A program made the translations under genes and the position numbers. Positions 29,693-42,991 of a stretch of 64,000 nt of DNA are shown one piece after another. Location: positions 77,600,643-77,664,642 of the forward strand of contig CM049307.1 in assembly GCA_026874595.1 (NCBI GenBank). Reading direction: 5' to 3'. The notes under the pieces were generated by a model, which was given only the letters and a program-made list of their open reading frames with translations, searched no databases and had not been told where the DNA came from. The number at the start of each line of letters is the position of its first letter. The first letter of the stretch is position 1. This stretch comes from Sipunculus nudus (Eukaryota; Annelida; Sipuncula; Golfingiida; Sipunculidae).

Positions 29693-29721
29693 TTATATAC
29701 ACAATTTAGCTTGTGACGTCA
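29693..29721 (-). promoter_or_regulatory. CRE + TATA promoter of the minus-strand unit
   Basis: TGACGTCA, 14 bases, then TATATAA, read on the minus strand. It has the same geometry as at 6226-6254 and 12061-12089 and shared downstream sequence with the latter. No other TATATAA-type box with a CRE is seen down to 19.7 kb, so it is the likely driver of the whole gene chain. Confidence 0.72.
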
Positions 29722-30715
29722 CACATACAAAGAGCCAGAGTGACATCCGGTGAAACCCTAAATGGTTCCGGAATGTGCACAGACCTACGTATTATTGTGT
29801 TTGTTGATATTATATAAATATATGAATATATATATCGGCATGTCTGGCCGGTAAGTGGTTCACGTGCCAAGAGGTAACGTGTATGTCTACTTCGGATGTA
29901 CAACACGTGGTATCATAAGGCGCATGCTTTCAGAGCTTCAGTACGCCAGGCAGAACAGACACAATGACCAATGCTCATATGTCTTTGATTCCCGTTTGAA
30001 TGAAGGTTTATAAGTGTACATGTCTTCAGACACATCATGACATGTGGTCGTCTACCCATCAAAAATATGAACGGACATGTTTCGCAGACGGATGCCGGTA
30101 CCAAGCTCATAATAAAACCCACTTCTATCAGTCGAGGGATGCAGCCGGCGTGTGTGTGGATTTCTTAATGGGCTCACAGCCACACATAACAGTCAAGGAT
30201 GAATAACAAATTTTATAATGGACACATATCCTGAGCTGCGACGTACATCAGATGCAACATGAGTGCAACACATGTCTTGGTAGCAAACACCCCCCCCCCC
30301 CTCTTTTTTTTCGCTGTTTGTCAAGCTTTCTCATAAATCTCGATCATTAGTAACACGTACATGTCTTTGGTGTCTAAGTGCATTTGATATAGCCCAACGT
30401 CAATGAACGAACGTGTTTGGCAAGTTAAAGCACACAGAAGGCCTAACTGTCGCACGTCTAATACTGAGATTTCCAATTCAATATATTTGTCAATATGCGT
30501 CGCGTGTTATCTCCGCTCACGTGTTTCTCTGCGTGTTCTGGCAGCGTCAGCTGACCTCATACGTTCTCATAATATACACCTTCACCTGTAATAAAAGAAA
30601 CACTCGGTCATACGTTATCTTTACTCATATAACACTCTGTAAAGTTTTATCAATAATATACTTCATAACAAAATGTGCACACGTATGATCACGGCTTGCT
30701 AAAGTCATACCCTTC
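29722..30715. other. spacer
   Basis: No supported gene. A C tract of about 12 bases followed by a T tract lies at 30289-30310. Confidence 0.5.
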
Positions 30716-32402
30716 TTATATCAGTACTGGCACATCTTTTTGTTCTATGGAAACTGTGGAAAAGTTCGGTAATATGGCATGTACAAACCTTTTATGCATC
30801 CGATACATGTTGCACGATGGTTGCTTGCGAATGCTTCCACCTGACGGATACCGATTACCTCCAGGCGTATCAGTCCTGTGCAACACATACTCTTTTCGTC
30901 CCACGCGACCATCGCGTATGCATTCGACCTCGTCCGGCCAGTCCCTTTTGCACTTTTTGATTATATTCATATAAACAGATAGTCCCCGAGGACAACCAAA
31001 ACCAGATCTGTATTGGTCGAACAGCTCGACCGTTTTCACTACGCTCGCTACATACAGCTCAGGGTTCATCACTTCACTCGGAGAGAACGTTGCAGCGGTT
31101 TTAACGATATGTACCCTGTCCCACAGACTAACGTCTTTTCCGGGAGCCAATGTGCTGTAAAATCGCACGTATGGGTCCATTCTGGTATGCCTCGACATGA
31201 TTTTTTGTCCCAAGCTGACATCCCAGACATGATGCACGTTTGCAGCCCAGTCAATCGATGTGGGAGGTTCCCCAGAAATACGCACGTCATTATCTTGAGG
31301 GTCGTGCAGGGTTGCGATCAGTGTGACAGGGTGGTCTCCGTCCAAACTCCGTTTCATCTTTACACCACCTGGCGGTGTACCTCTCCACTCGTACTTTTCA
31401 AGTACGGTAGTTCCGCTTCTGAGGCCCTCGGGATAACTGGCATCTGACCAAACGGTGTATTTTCTCCCTGTGGCCCGTTCACGCTCCACCCAACAGTGGC
31501 CCAAAGCCCATTTGGGTTCAACTGCTCCGAATACTGCCCGCAGACGCGAACGCTCAGGAAAGCAGGTCATCGCAAAAGACATCAGACCTTCCATGTCCAG
31601 GTATTCACAGAAAACCCGCCCTCCCGCGTCCGTGCACTGCACCGGAGCGTCCTGGTAGTACGCCATTGGAGGCTGCCTTTTGAGCCACGACCAAGCAGAA
31701 TCTCTTTTGACCACCCCTTCCGGATCCCAACCAACGTACACCACGTTTAGTGCCACTGCATAAGGCGACACGTAAAACGGTCTAAGACTGGCGGGCTCCA
31801 TTGACGACCTCGATGCGCGAACGGGCACCCAAACTAAGGCCAATCCGTGTTCGCATTGGATGTAACGTCCCACCATGAGGTGAACCTCCCCGCCTGCGTG
31901 ATCGATTTCCTGTCGCCAGTCCCTTATGTCGAAAACAAACTGTGAAACTCGTCCTTTGCCGTCCGTGCAAACCCAGTACGTGTTAAACGTGGCGCCGGAC
32001 AGTTTGAAAAATACAGTCTCGTGGAAGAGTCGGGGGACGCGATCTGACGGGTCAGTGTCAAAAGAGACCACCGCTCCGTCCTTGTGCGCCATCCCGAAAT
32101 ATGTACCCATGATGCCGTCGGGCCCTGTGTCATGAACAGCAAGATCGACCGGAGGCCACATGTCTGACATGTCTGACTCGTGTAATGGCAATACAAAGAA
32201 AACTGCAATTAATAAATGGACACGCGTCACATCATTACGTCACATGATCCGCACAAATAATGGACACGGTCGTCCAGTCACTACACCCGTCTATGTACAA
32301 AAAAGGTCACTCACGTTTTATTCGACTGGCACGCAATCCGTACGAATGATCAGTGTATGTGTCAATGGGTCCACCCAGTTGCTGTATTCGCTTCGCCAGC
32401 AT
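30716..32402 (-). CDS. large protein of unknown role, probably two exons
   Basis: The main exon (32202 to 30716) encodes about 494 residues with many Trp and paired Cys, looking like a globular, perhaps extracellular, beta-rich protein. The open frame reaches 32230, but no in-frame ATG exists before MSDMWPP. A short first exon solves this: ATG at 32402, donor AAAAC|GTGAGT at 32315/32314, and acceptor TTAATTGCAG ending at 32203. Phases agree, giving 524 residues. A TATA box at 32438-32444 puts the cap site only a few bases before that ATG, as in the zinc-ribbon family. Alternatively it starts at MSDM. No family is recognised. The hydrophobic stretch near the splice junction (FFVLPL) could be part of a signal sequence. 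Confidence 0.72.
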
Positions 32403-32437
32403 CAGGCAGTGTGCAAGCAACGCTGCCCTGCAGCCCC

Positions 32438-32444
32438 TTATATA
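32438..32444 (-). promoter_or_regulatory. TATA box of the 524-residue gene
   Basis: TATATAAGG on the minus strand, preceded by CACGTGAC (E-box-like) about 17 bases upstream. The leader between it and the donor at 32315 is about 95 bases and includes the proposed first coding exon. Confidence 0.65.
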
Positions 32445-34727
32445 CGTTATCTTGTTATGTCACGTGACTGACACATACACTGCTGACATGAGCGTGCGAG
32501 CGTAATTCATCCCGTTTTGGTGCACACGTGATTGACACGTTCAGGGAAAACAACATATCTCGTTACAAACTGAGTCACGACACATGGGGTCACGGCGTGT
32601 CTACAGTAAAGTTGCGCAATACCATCGAATGTTAATCATACAGCCCGCTTCCTTTACTCTATCATTTGTTTTTATTGATTTTTTTTCGTAACGATTCCAT
32701 GTACGGGTATTGGATGTATATATGTATAGTTATATGTATTTACGTAAACATGAGCAGTCTGTATGTGGCAACGTGTATGACACATAACATCTAAAAAAAA
32801 AACCACCTGACAATACAGCAGTCCTGCATCACACACATCAGGAAACACTCACGCAGACAGCCCCTGTCACGCTCAGACGTACCAGCACAGTCACGAGACG
32901 TGAACCTGTTACACCAAGAGTAAAATAACACAAACGCTATGCCTTTTCTAGTTACACAGACGTTTATTGAATGTACAGAAAGTGATGACATACGATATGT
33001 CATGTACAATATATATATAATATATGTATATATGAAATATATGGGTATATATAATATATGTATATATGAAACGAAACCAGATATGGAAGATATATAGCTT
33101 ATACATGCATATCTACACAGCATATGTCAGTCAGAATCATATACATCAGTATGCGCCGTCTGAATAAATCAATCAAACAAAAAAAAACATATGATACAAG
33201 TACGTGCTTATACAAGTGGTACTGCTTTGCATTTGTGCAGATTCCCGGCAGAGAACGTCGACAGAGGAAAAAAGCTTCCAACATCATGTGCAGCACATAT
33301 ATCGTTAACTGATATGGAAAAAAAAAATGAAATAAGGAATCCAAGTTGAAAACATTAGACATTAACACCTATATATATATGTATATACATCTTTCTATCT
33401 ACAGATATCTGTCAATCATATATTTACATTCATGAACGTCAACCCATAAACATAAGCAGGTACATGTTACCACATCGCATATTCTATATAGAAACTGTGA
33501 TGTCCCTTAACAAAACAGAACGAGGTATAATAATGTATAGATATGTGGCAGTAACGAAAATGTTAAACATACCACTCGTATTAACTAAAGAGGAAAGGGG
33601 TTTACAGAACAACGGATTCACCGTTTAGCGATAAGACATATATGATAAACATACAAACAAAAGAACGTAATTTGAAATAAAAGCAAAATAATCTGTGGCA
33701 CGTGTGATCCTTGTTAGGGATGGATGAGACTATTATTCGTCTGACTTCTACCCGTGTGACCTTTCTGGCATGGGTGTCCCTCAATATAGATAAAATCTAC
33801 GCCAGCAGAGCTCACAGGGTCATTGAAGTACACAAGCTCCCCTACCACGGCAAGGTTATAGTCTCGGCAGGGGAGTAATATGTTTTATTGTTATCATAAA
33901 AGATACATGACAGAAAAAAACGAAGCGCAGGTTTGACCGTGTCAGTCTGATGAGAACAAGGGACATAGGCACAGCAGACACTGCGCCCATCATATATACA
34001 TACAGGGAAAACTATGTATGGGTAAGCAACATTAGCAAATAGAAAGGATGGAAGGGTTCACAAAAGAGTTGTAAACAAAAATATAAAAAATGGTGAGTAC
34101 CATATTACAAAACAAAGCATTATATTGCTCCAAACACAGGAAAGGGATTGGGAATAAACAACTGATAGGCAACAAGAGTATAAGTTGAGAAAACAATTCT
34201 TTGGTAAGTAAAAAATTATGCATGACCTGAACCATGAGAAACGTGTAATGGGTATGTAAGACCAAGAGACAGGCTGGAAGTATTATCATAACTATAACGG
34301 TACGACAGCCCACGAACATACACCTTTCAAGGTAAGCATGACGGAAGGCAAAATGGAAAAGGGCACGCAAGGACAAAATGTTTGGTAAGAAACAAATATC
34401 AGCTGGAAGGATTTGGCGATCATTACAGAAGGCTCAAAAAAGACAACGACATATCTACCCACAGATTGTGCGTCGGACACATATATGACCAAACAAAAGA
34501 GGTCCGTTTTATAGGACGACGGATGATGTTCACGGATAGCATTCAAAGCAGCACATTGCCCATGAAAAAGGAAAAGTAATATGATAGCAACATGCCAACA
34601 GATCTGAAAATAAAATCGGGTAAGTAATACTCTACGAGGTAAAGACAAAATCTGATGGCGCCATGTTACATACGTAAATGTAGTGTTTAGGGTTCGGGGT
34701 AATTATATGTGGATGTACTGAATGCAC

Positions 34728-34773
<46 letters not shown>

Positions 34774-37230
34774 GTATATATATTTATATATACAAAGAAA
34801 CAAACTGCTTGGGAACAAGAGAAACAGGCATCAGCGACCTTCGTTAGCTGATGGATGTTTAATACCTGGAACAACATGCAGCGGCCTTCTAACATGGAGA
34901 TTATCTTATATGACTGTGTGGAAGATACCTGACGGTCTTTGCAGAAAGTATCACAAACATGCAACTGGGAAATAAATCGACTTTTTTATGTTGAATGTAA
35001 AGAATTATGTAGTGTGTGCTAAGAAGGACACTCTCACGGTGCTAATGCCGATCGTTACCAGATTCTTTTACTACATTATAACAACTGGAGGAGAGCGTGT
35101 CAGAACTGTAACATTGCTGCATTATGGGAAGAACCAATACCACCTGTATTTCGCACCGCGTGCCGGTCAACACAACAACTACAGAAGAACCTATAACACC
35201 CTAAACAATTTGGCTTGGAAGGAGAAGCAAAAAGGCCTACACGCGAAAGGGGATGGAAGAGCAATCACTGTGACTGGCAGACAGTTGGATTCAGTGAAGC
35301 AACAAAGGATAAACAGTGAACCAACATGGAAGGTAGCTGTGAGATGGACAAGGTACAGGCTGTAAGAGACCCGGAGGACCTGAGCTATGCCAACACGCCC
35401 TCAGAAGAAAAACTGCCAATGTCTCATGCGTTCCGTTATATTCGTATCCAACAATACCAAGATATCTGAGAACGGAACAGATATTATCGCTTACGAGAGA
35501 AGCAGATGAAAGGAACAACAGCAGCAACAACATCGTTAGCGATTCACATACATGAGGGAGTAAACAAAACACATAATAGTTTTTTTTTTATCAAACATTT
35601 CCAGGGAGGAAACCTGGAAAACACAAGGAAGAAACACAGTTCAAGGGAAGTTGGGCGAAGGAGACAATGGGAAAGAAAACAAAGAGGCACAGGTGTGTGT
35701 CCAGACAAGTAGGATCATAAAAAACGGAGACGCTTTCTACCAACTCGTTAAGCGGCGGTGAAATGTGAGAGGAAATGCAGTTTGAACTTTGCAATTGGTA
35801 TTTTCTATTAACATCAGGATATATATATATTTATATACATGAACATATTTATATATACATACTTTACATAAGCATATATACACAGTTGTATTTGGTAATA
35901 ATTTAACTCGAGTTGTCCGGAATATCGAGTTTTTAACATAACGAGTTTCCACCGTATTATATTTGTGTATATATATAAAAGAGATCGATACATAAAGTAT
36001 CGAGTGACTGTAATACCGGAACCGATTATCCTATTCCCAATACCGATAAAAGCATCCTTTGTAAATGAAAGGAAATAACACCAGCAAGAAATAAGCCACA
36101 GGACAGTGACGATTATGTGACATAATCATCCAGTGAAGAAGACGTAGAAGGGTAAAGGATGAATTACAATGTTGCGGGAGGCAGAAGACAAAAAACACTA
36201 GTGCCGACGGAATATGATCAACTGGCTTCATGAAACGATTTTTAGTTGGTTTCAGGAGCTCTCATCGAAAACCTAGTACTTGATGAAGTCTCGATAAGTG
36301 GGATGGAGAATACAATAACCAGCCTTTGAGAACTGGACATTTATTGGAAGCATATATGGAACACCGTGTCAGTCGAATAGAAGATGGATTAAAAAGGACT
36401 TACGAAATCCTGCGACACACATTGACAAACATAGGAGAAAAACCATCAAAGTGCGGATCATAAGGGGAGACAGAAAAGAAAAGTCAAACCACACGTGCAG
36501 TTACGACAACCGTTCGGTAATCGACAATTACTGTCGGTTTATATTGAGAAGGGGACCTTTTCACATATCGTCATCTTGAGAAGGGATATTCCTCATAGCG
36601 TCAACATCCAAGGCAAAACAGAAAAGGAAGACCGGCTCGTCCCTAAAATCAATCTATATTGAGAGTGAGACCAAGAACATACACAGCATGACATTTAAAA
36701 AAATACTCTGAGCAAAATAATGTTGCGATTAGTTAAGGTCATCGCAGAGTCCAACCTGCAGTACCATGGGAGAAATTGTAAGTATAATCAAACAAATCAG
36801 TACACACGACCCGGTAAATCATACGAACGATATCACGACCCAACATGCAGGACGCTAACAATGAAAAAGTGTTACGTGGGGTAAGTAAAATAAGGCAACA
36901 AATTGCAAGTACCATAACTGAAACAGAAGAAACCAACTGTCCGGGACATTGCCTTAAAAAATAAAAAGAATATGAAACCGAACTGGGGAGAAAGGGAACG
37001 TACCAACAATCGCTTTGTTTATATACGTCATTGAAGAGATCGAGAAGTGCAAGCAGATCAGAACACTAACACAGAACCAGAAACTGTCATAACATTAAGT
37101 GTAGGTAAGAAACGTCGTCTGTAAGAGGTGGGAAAATCGGGAACAATAACAGGGGATACACATTATACAATGTCGCAAATAAAGATGTGAGGATCACTAA
37201 CCCTCACACAAGAAAACAATATATATATTC

Positions 37231-37480
37231 AGGGCTCGACATTAACTTTTGAAAGTATTTGCCTGACCGGGTAAGTAACATCTAGCTATTACTTGCCCTA
37301 CATGAATGTTTACTTGCCTTACAAATATGAATGATTGTATCGAAAAACACAAAGACGTTTTTGCATGCCTTAGGTAAAGTTTTTCTGTTGGACCGATTGG
37401 TCCAGTCGGGCAAGTAGGAGGGGACTTCTAGTTGCCTTACCACTATTTTAGGAACGTTTACTGTCCCCGTGCAAGCGGTT
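37231..37480 (+). repeat. GGGCTCGACATTAAC-type dispersed repeat
   Basis: It begins with AGGGCTCGACATTAACTT, followed by phrases of the form CCTGACCGGGTAAGTAA, ACTTGCCCTAC and GTCGGGCAAGTAGG. I recall this opening motif from dispersed repeats in several aquatic animal genomes. That is recollection, not a search. If right, it suggests host-type repetitive DNA here. Confidence 0.4.
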
Positions 37481-38748
37481 AACCGTAAATGGCGAGCACT
37501 GAGATATGACATGTGTGTGTGTGTATATATATAGATATATATAAATATGTGTGTGTGTGTGCGTAATATACAAATGCCTAGGAGGTATGTTTGCAATAGT
37601 AAGATCAAATCGACAAGAGGAACATGTGGAGAAACTGGCTAAAGATGACCTGTAAGTAAATGCCTTGGGAATCTACAGGTAAGGCGTCACACAAGGAACA
37701 ATCCATCTATACGTGTAAAAAATGTATATGGATATCATTGACCCTATGAAAGGATATGAAGAAACAAGAGTGGATGGAAGAGGAATTTAACAAGAGAAAA
37801 CCCAACAAGAGGTAAGAGGAAGGAATGTCAAACAGGCAACATAACGTGAAGTCGGAGAACGATGTACGGTACGTCATATCACGATAACGCATCCTGATGA
37901 AAGCCCGTAACATATATGATCTGTAGATATATATATATATATATATATTGTATCTATATGTACAATTATTTACACATTTACACTTAACACACAATTATTT
38001 CCTATGTGTCGGGACAAGAAAATGGTCGTAATGGTTCAATTACGTAATTGCGGGATGGTTACAAGACGGAGTTCCACTGTATATATGTATATATATATAT
38101 ATATAAATGTGCATGTCTCTATGAACTGCTGGCATGTTTCATCGCACAAGGGAATGGACAGAGCTACAGGTAAGTATCGTAAGAGGTGTGACAGTAGATC
38201 AGCAGATATTTAAAACATTACTGACAAATACTTAGATACCAGTTATCAGCAAAAAAAAACAAGTTTTAGGATTATGACGAAATAAAACGGTAAGTATGAG
38301 AATATCACGACCATACATACAGGTCGCTTACAAGAAATAACATAAGATTACATGCCACGCTTTACATGATATGCCAATAAGGAACTCTCTGTACCAAAAA
38401 CTGTAGTTCTACCAAATAAATATCTGATTAACAGAAAGGGTGCATATACGGTAGTGTTTTACTGAACACATTTGTGTTCCTTCATTAAATTAGAAATATT
38501 AACCTATATCACAAAACTAACATACTGATATCGATACTTTATCAATTTTTGTAAACAGGTAATTAAACAAGGACAAGTATACACAGTCGACACAAAAACA
38601 TGTTATAATACAGAAAGAATGTTATACTTCGAGCATTAAAGTATATACAAAAAAGTATATCCGCTATAATACAAACATATGGAAAAACAACAAGAGATCT
38701 GATATCGATCGCAATGATATAGCGGATGCGTGTGATATGGATACTTGC

Positions 38749-38789
<41 letters not shown>

Positions 38790-39041
38790 TATATATCTAT
38801 ATATGTGTGTGAGAGTGTGTGTATGTGTGTGTGTGTTATGGATGAGTGTTTTATTTGAATACTGTCGTCATGCTAGAACAAATAACAAAAAATGCAGCGT
38901 ATAGCTGTAGCACTATCACATTGCATACAGACACCAGGAGAGTCATAAATGGTTCTGCATCAGGATGAAGAAGTCTGTATCACATCTTTTGGCTGGAGAT
39001 CACATCATCGAACGTCATCAAACCGTCAGCGAAGTGTCCTT

Positions 39042-39165
39042 AGGCCATCATGTATCAGAGCGATGTGGTCATCATGGCCGTGTCCGAGCGATGTGGTCAT
39101 CATGACCGTGTCCGAGCGATGTGGTTATCATCACAATGTCCGAGCGATATGGTGGTCATGTAACA
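39042..39165 (+). repeat. short tandem repeat, about 30-base unit
   Basis: Four imperfect copies of a unit containing GAGCGATGTGGTCATCATG. It creates a local open frame that I do not regard as a gene. Confidence 0.65.
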
Positions 39166-39828
39166 GATTATTACATGACACATTACATATGTTTGATGTA
39201 ACGGTTTTCACCAAATGAAAATCTTCTGGTTTGTTGTATAATTATGAATAGTCCGCTGAACAGTATCATATTAGATATTTCATATAATGGTACGTGTCTG
39301 GTTCTTCACTGTTTCACAATAAAAAAGATATCGACCGGGTCTATTGTCACTAAACAAACTTACAGGAAGGCGCCGTATATATGCAACAATTCCTGAAAGG
39401 GCAGTCTTTATAGTCTATTTCACATCTGGCACTCTACTGTTATCACAGAAACAGACACCGGTTAAATGTTCGTTGTATTACCAGATGATACCAGAATTCA
39501 AACAATAACTCTCAAATCACAGTTTGCAGCACATTTAGATACGACTGTTCAGTTAATGCGTTCAACTCACCATACCATTTATGGCACAAGCTCTTAACTG
39601 AAAGTCCATCCAGCCAGCCAGTTCCAAAAGTATACTGATATTTGACGACGTGTTGTCTGTACAAAATTCAAATCGTAATGTGGAGAGCACCCTCAGACAA
39701 CTCGCATTTGTCAAATCTTGACGTGGCAGGAAACACACAGCTGCTTACATCAGACGACAAATTTAATCTGACCACGGGTGAAATGAGCAGTAACATTCAT
39801 ACTGATCATGTTGGGTTTTCATCAGGAC

Positions 39829-40400
39829 GGGAGATCATTGGAGAGAAATATGTGAGCACATATTGGAGTCTGCAGATCAGTAGTTGTGTGATATAAATCA
39901 AAATAATGTTTACATACCACTCAAACGATGTCCCATTCGACTGAGGTTACGGCAATTGCACAAACCCACGTATGTTTATAAGATAAAGACAGACACACTG
40001 TTTTGCACCATTGTTCCCCACCTTAAATAATGCACACGTCACCCAGTTCTGAACGCAGAGGGAAACGGGTCATTAATCCGCAAGAAATATTTCACTGAGA
40101 TAGCTGTTTTCTTCACGCAGGGAGATCATTGGAAAATAAATGTAAGCACGCCTATAGCTGTATACAGATGAACTGTGGTATACCATAAACAAGGCATATT
40201 AGCAAACCATATCATATGATATCAGAAGTGACTGAGATCACACGAAATGCGCAAATACGCCTTGGTGTATGAGACCAAGACGGATACATAGTTTTGCACC
40301 AAGACACCCCCTGTGAAATAATGCACACGAAGTCTGCAGGAACTCCGGATGTGACCAGAGGAATACAGGGTTCGGTGACTGTTTTCAAATACAGTGGTCC
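39829..40400 (+). repeat. degenerate tandem duplication of about 290 bases
   Basis: The two halves start with GGGAGATCATTGGA at 39829 and 40119. Both contain later matching blocks such as GTTTTGCACCA and AATAATGCACACG (near 40000-40030 and 40290-40330). No coding potential is seen. Confidence 0.55.
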
Positions 40401-41059
40401 AGATGACGCTGTGTTATAAACAACTAGGTGTCTTCGTGTATAAACCAGATTACCCCCTTAAATGTATCATTGGCCACGTTTATTAGTTTATAATACCTTT
40501 TCCATATACTGACAATATGATGAACACTGAAGATAGTTGTTTAATGCTCACACATCACCTACATCATGAATGTGACGTGTTGTATCGAATCGGAAAATGC
40601 ATGTACGATATCTGAACACACGATCTGACTTTATTGTGACTCGTGTCATGTGATGACTGTATGTTTTTGTAAGGGAATATCATGAAACAATGAATCGCGC
40701 AGCGTTTCCCAGATATGTTATACATCGCTGTCTGTGCAAACACGAGTACTGATTTAATGTATTTATTGTTGATCATACACATATACTTACTGTTGCAAAA
40801 AGCTAAAACATTGCTATCAATACAAATATAACAGAAGTCATACTTCACGGTCCATTTTGATTGCATTACTCGTCACAGATATTCGAACACCCCCCCCCCC
40901 CCTCCCCATCCCCATACGATTACTCAATGAAAGAGCGTTCGAACTCTGCTGTGTGTTGTCCCCATCGAACCCACACGTTCGGTACACAGATAGCATGGAA
41001 AACCACGTCCAACATACCTGTTCCAACAAGTGAAATAAACGGTATACTGATGGATTTAC

Positions 41060-41308
41060 ATGAGGATATTTTGTATAGTTTATGAGGATATTCGTATAGA
41101 CAAAATGCCTCAACATAAATGTGTTTTTTCGAATATTTGCCCTGGCGGGTACAAGAAATATCAGCTATACTGTAAGCACGTGGTGTGTTTGCACTGTGTC
41201 GTGACACATTTTCTCCCGTACGGACTGGAGGAAGCAAACAATCTGACCCGTCTGAAATATATATGCAGGTTGATCCGGTGCCCGAAATGTCGACGGAAGA
41301 AATTGTGA
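41060..41308 (+). CDS. small RING-like zinc protein
   Basis: Eighty-two residues, or 67 if started at the second ATG (41105, MPQHKC). It has the pattern C-x5-C ... C-x-H-x2-C-x2-C ... C-P-x-C expected of a RING-type cross-brace (YCKHVVCLHC, RCPKCRRK), with a spacer of about 25 residues before the last pair. The frame ends in a basic tail. A donor-like GGTGAGTT follows the stop closely, so it may be one exon of a larger spliced gene. Possible small E3 ligase or zinc protein at the edge of the apoptosis-related island. Confidence 0.55.
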   Translation: MRIFCIVYEDIRIDKMPQHKCVFSNICPGGYKKYQLYCKHVVCLHCVVTHFLPYGLEEANNLTRLKYICRLIRCPKCRRKKL

Positions 41309-42052
41309 AATATAGGGTGAGTTAATCCTTTTCCTGTGTTACACATTTATTGCATGGACAGATTTATACACACAGTTAACTCATAATACAGGTATTCATT
41401 CTACACATGCATCGCTTTGCATTACAAAACTATGACATGAGAAACACACAAGGTCATATGTTTGATCTTTATTTTATTTGTAAAATATGATATTTGCAAA
41501 GCGTTTTTTTACTGATATATGTTACAAATATCATCGCTGAATTCACACTACACGTACGAGCGTGTATGTATCATAATAACAGTGTATGTCTTGACATATT
41601 ACAGCAATATGAACACCATATATTTAAATACGATTGGTCCGAGCGTCAATCCGTATCAACAAATCTCTGGTTACACACTTAATTTAGTGTGTCTGTAGGT
41701 TTTTATATTATATTCTGTTACTTTCCGTGTAATATCAAACTTGATTCTATACATGCGCGATGTCTTGTTCTTCACCTGTTCCTTGTATCGTCACTTCGCA
41801 GGTGTTTATCTAACGTCCTTCTGGTAACTCCAAAATGTTGTCATCACATGCAGACTGTGACAATGCCTCCGCCTTTAGGTCGGCCTGAAACACATGCTTT
41901 CACCCACTACATGACATGTGTACATTTTGTATCATAATTATGTAAAATATTGTGGTATGATGACAATGTAACACGTATCATCTAGCGTCCGTCTAATGAC
42001 ACAACTGGGTCATGTGATTTAATACAGGACGTCGTACTGATCGCTATTCTTT
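41309..42052. other. spacer
   Basis: AT-rich. No gene or repeat stands out. Confidence 0.4.
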
Positions 42053-42670
42053 CTACACCCGTTGTCGTTGCACGCAAACGTGATTCATAATCTGTTTATG
42101 GAATCTCAGCAGATGGTCCGGCCTGAACCGTAAGATCTTTTCGGAATCCCAGTAACATCCAAAGCACGTACAGTTCCCAATAAACATGAAATATTTGACG
42201 GGCTCAGTTGTTAGTGACTCGCCGTTTGCTAAGAGGTTTCCCACAACATCCCCGGGATCGACATGCTCTGCTGGCCAATATTTCGATATCACGACAGTAG
42301 AATGTATGACAAAACCGATCATACCGGGCCACTCGAATAATATCTTCACGGCGCATGGTGTATGACCAGGTCCCTTATGGAGCGCTGCGTGCTCCATATA
42401 TTTCGATGTGATGACACCACACAGTTTACAACGCAATATCGGGTCGCTGTCGTAGGAGTCGATCACACAGTGTTTAGAGGCGCAACAGCTGATTCGAGAC
42501 GCCGTAAGCAGGGTTGTACACTGTTGACAATCGCCGTTGTTTTTATACATCTCGATCAAACGTTGGTACAGTTCAGTAGGTAGCAGCCAAAAGAATGTAT
42601 GCGGTATATACCGCGACGTTAACCACCGCGTGCATATGTCGAACAAAGTACCTGGTTGTTTCCGTTCCAT
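42053..42670 (-). CDS. zinc-ribbon protein, paralogue of the 12.8-kb gene
   Basis: A 205-residue protein. A CQQC pair near residue 48 and an LRCKLC pair near residue 82 frame a zinc ribbon, with extra Cys/His between them. The downstream block FEWPGMIGFVIHSTVVISKYW matches the EWPDMICWVHRGALYVSRYW block of the gene at 12791, and the FWLLP and GNCTCF segments also correspond (FWLTVP, GNCVCA). Similarity of the ribbon to the Merlin/ISXO2 N-domain is possible, with no catalytic domain. A TATA-like CATATAAAGG lies about 65-70 bases upstream of the ATG. Confidence 0.75.
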   Translation of the reverse strand: MERKQPGTLFDICTRWLTSRYIPHTFFWLLPTELYQRLIEMYKNNGDCQQCTTLLTASRISCCASKHCVIDSYDSDPILRCKLCGVITSKYMEHAALHKGPGHTPCAVKILFEWPGMIGFVIHSTVVISKYWPAEHVDPGDVVGNLLANGESLTTEPVKYFMFIGNCTCFGCYWDSEKILRFRPDHLLRFHKQIMNHVCVQRQRV

Positions 42671-42991
42671 GATATCACACCCCGATTCGGTCGTATACCA
42701 GACACGTACTACAGGATAGTGCTATGTGCACAGACCTTTATATGTTGCAGGCCAACATTAACTCGAACGAGTTATGGCTGGTACAGCGGACTTGTATCAA
42801 CATTTTTTTCAGGCGCTCCGTCATTTAAATGTGTCATACTGTCCGCACTGTCGTATACTAAACCGAAACCATTCCATCATCGCATATTCTTTGGTTATTA
42901 GTATCACGGACGCCTTCGGACAATAACGCGCTGACTATTCGCGAACAGATGTCTGGGAATTTCGATCATCTGCTTGTAAAAAGACACACGT

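Larger units (their letters stand above)
32445..41059. other. 8.6-kb AT-rich gene-free region
   Basis: No ORF here is convincing. It contains several long (TA)n runs (near 33010-33070, 34734-34795, 37925-37950, 38753-38800), degenerate repeats (see separate entries), and an excess of GTAAG donor-like sites on the plus strand between 34.0 and 38.3 kb. The composition and repeats look like animal intergenic DNA rather than packed viral coding sequence. It may be a latency-type non-coding locus, a host segment, or decayed DNA. Confidence 0.6.

Noticed and set aside
32445-41059. Numerous 60-130 codon frames in the AT-rich region
   Set aside because: Many begin at non-ATG codons or run through (TA)n and tandem repeats. 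No domain, promoter or acceptor supports any of them.
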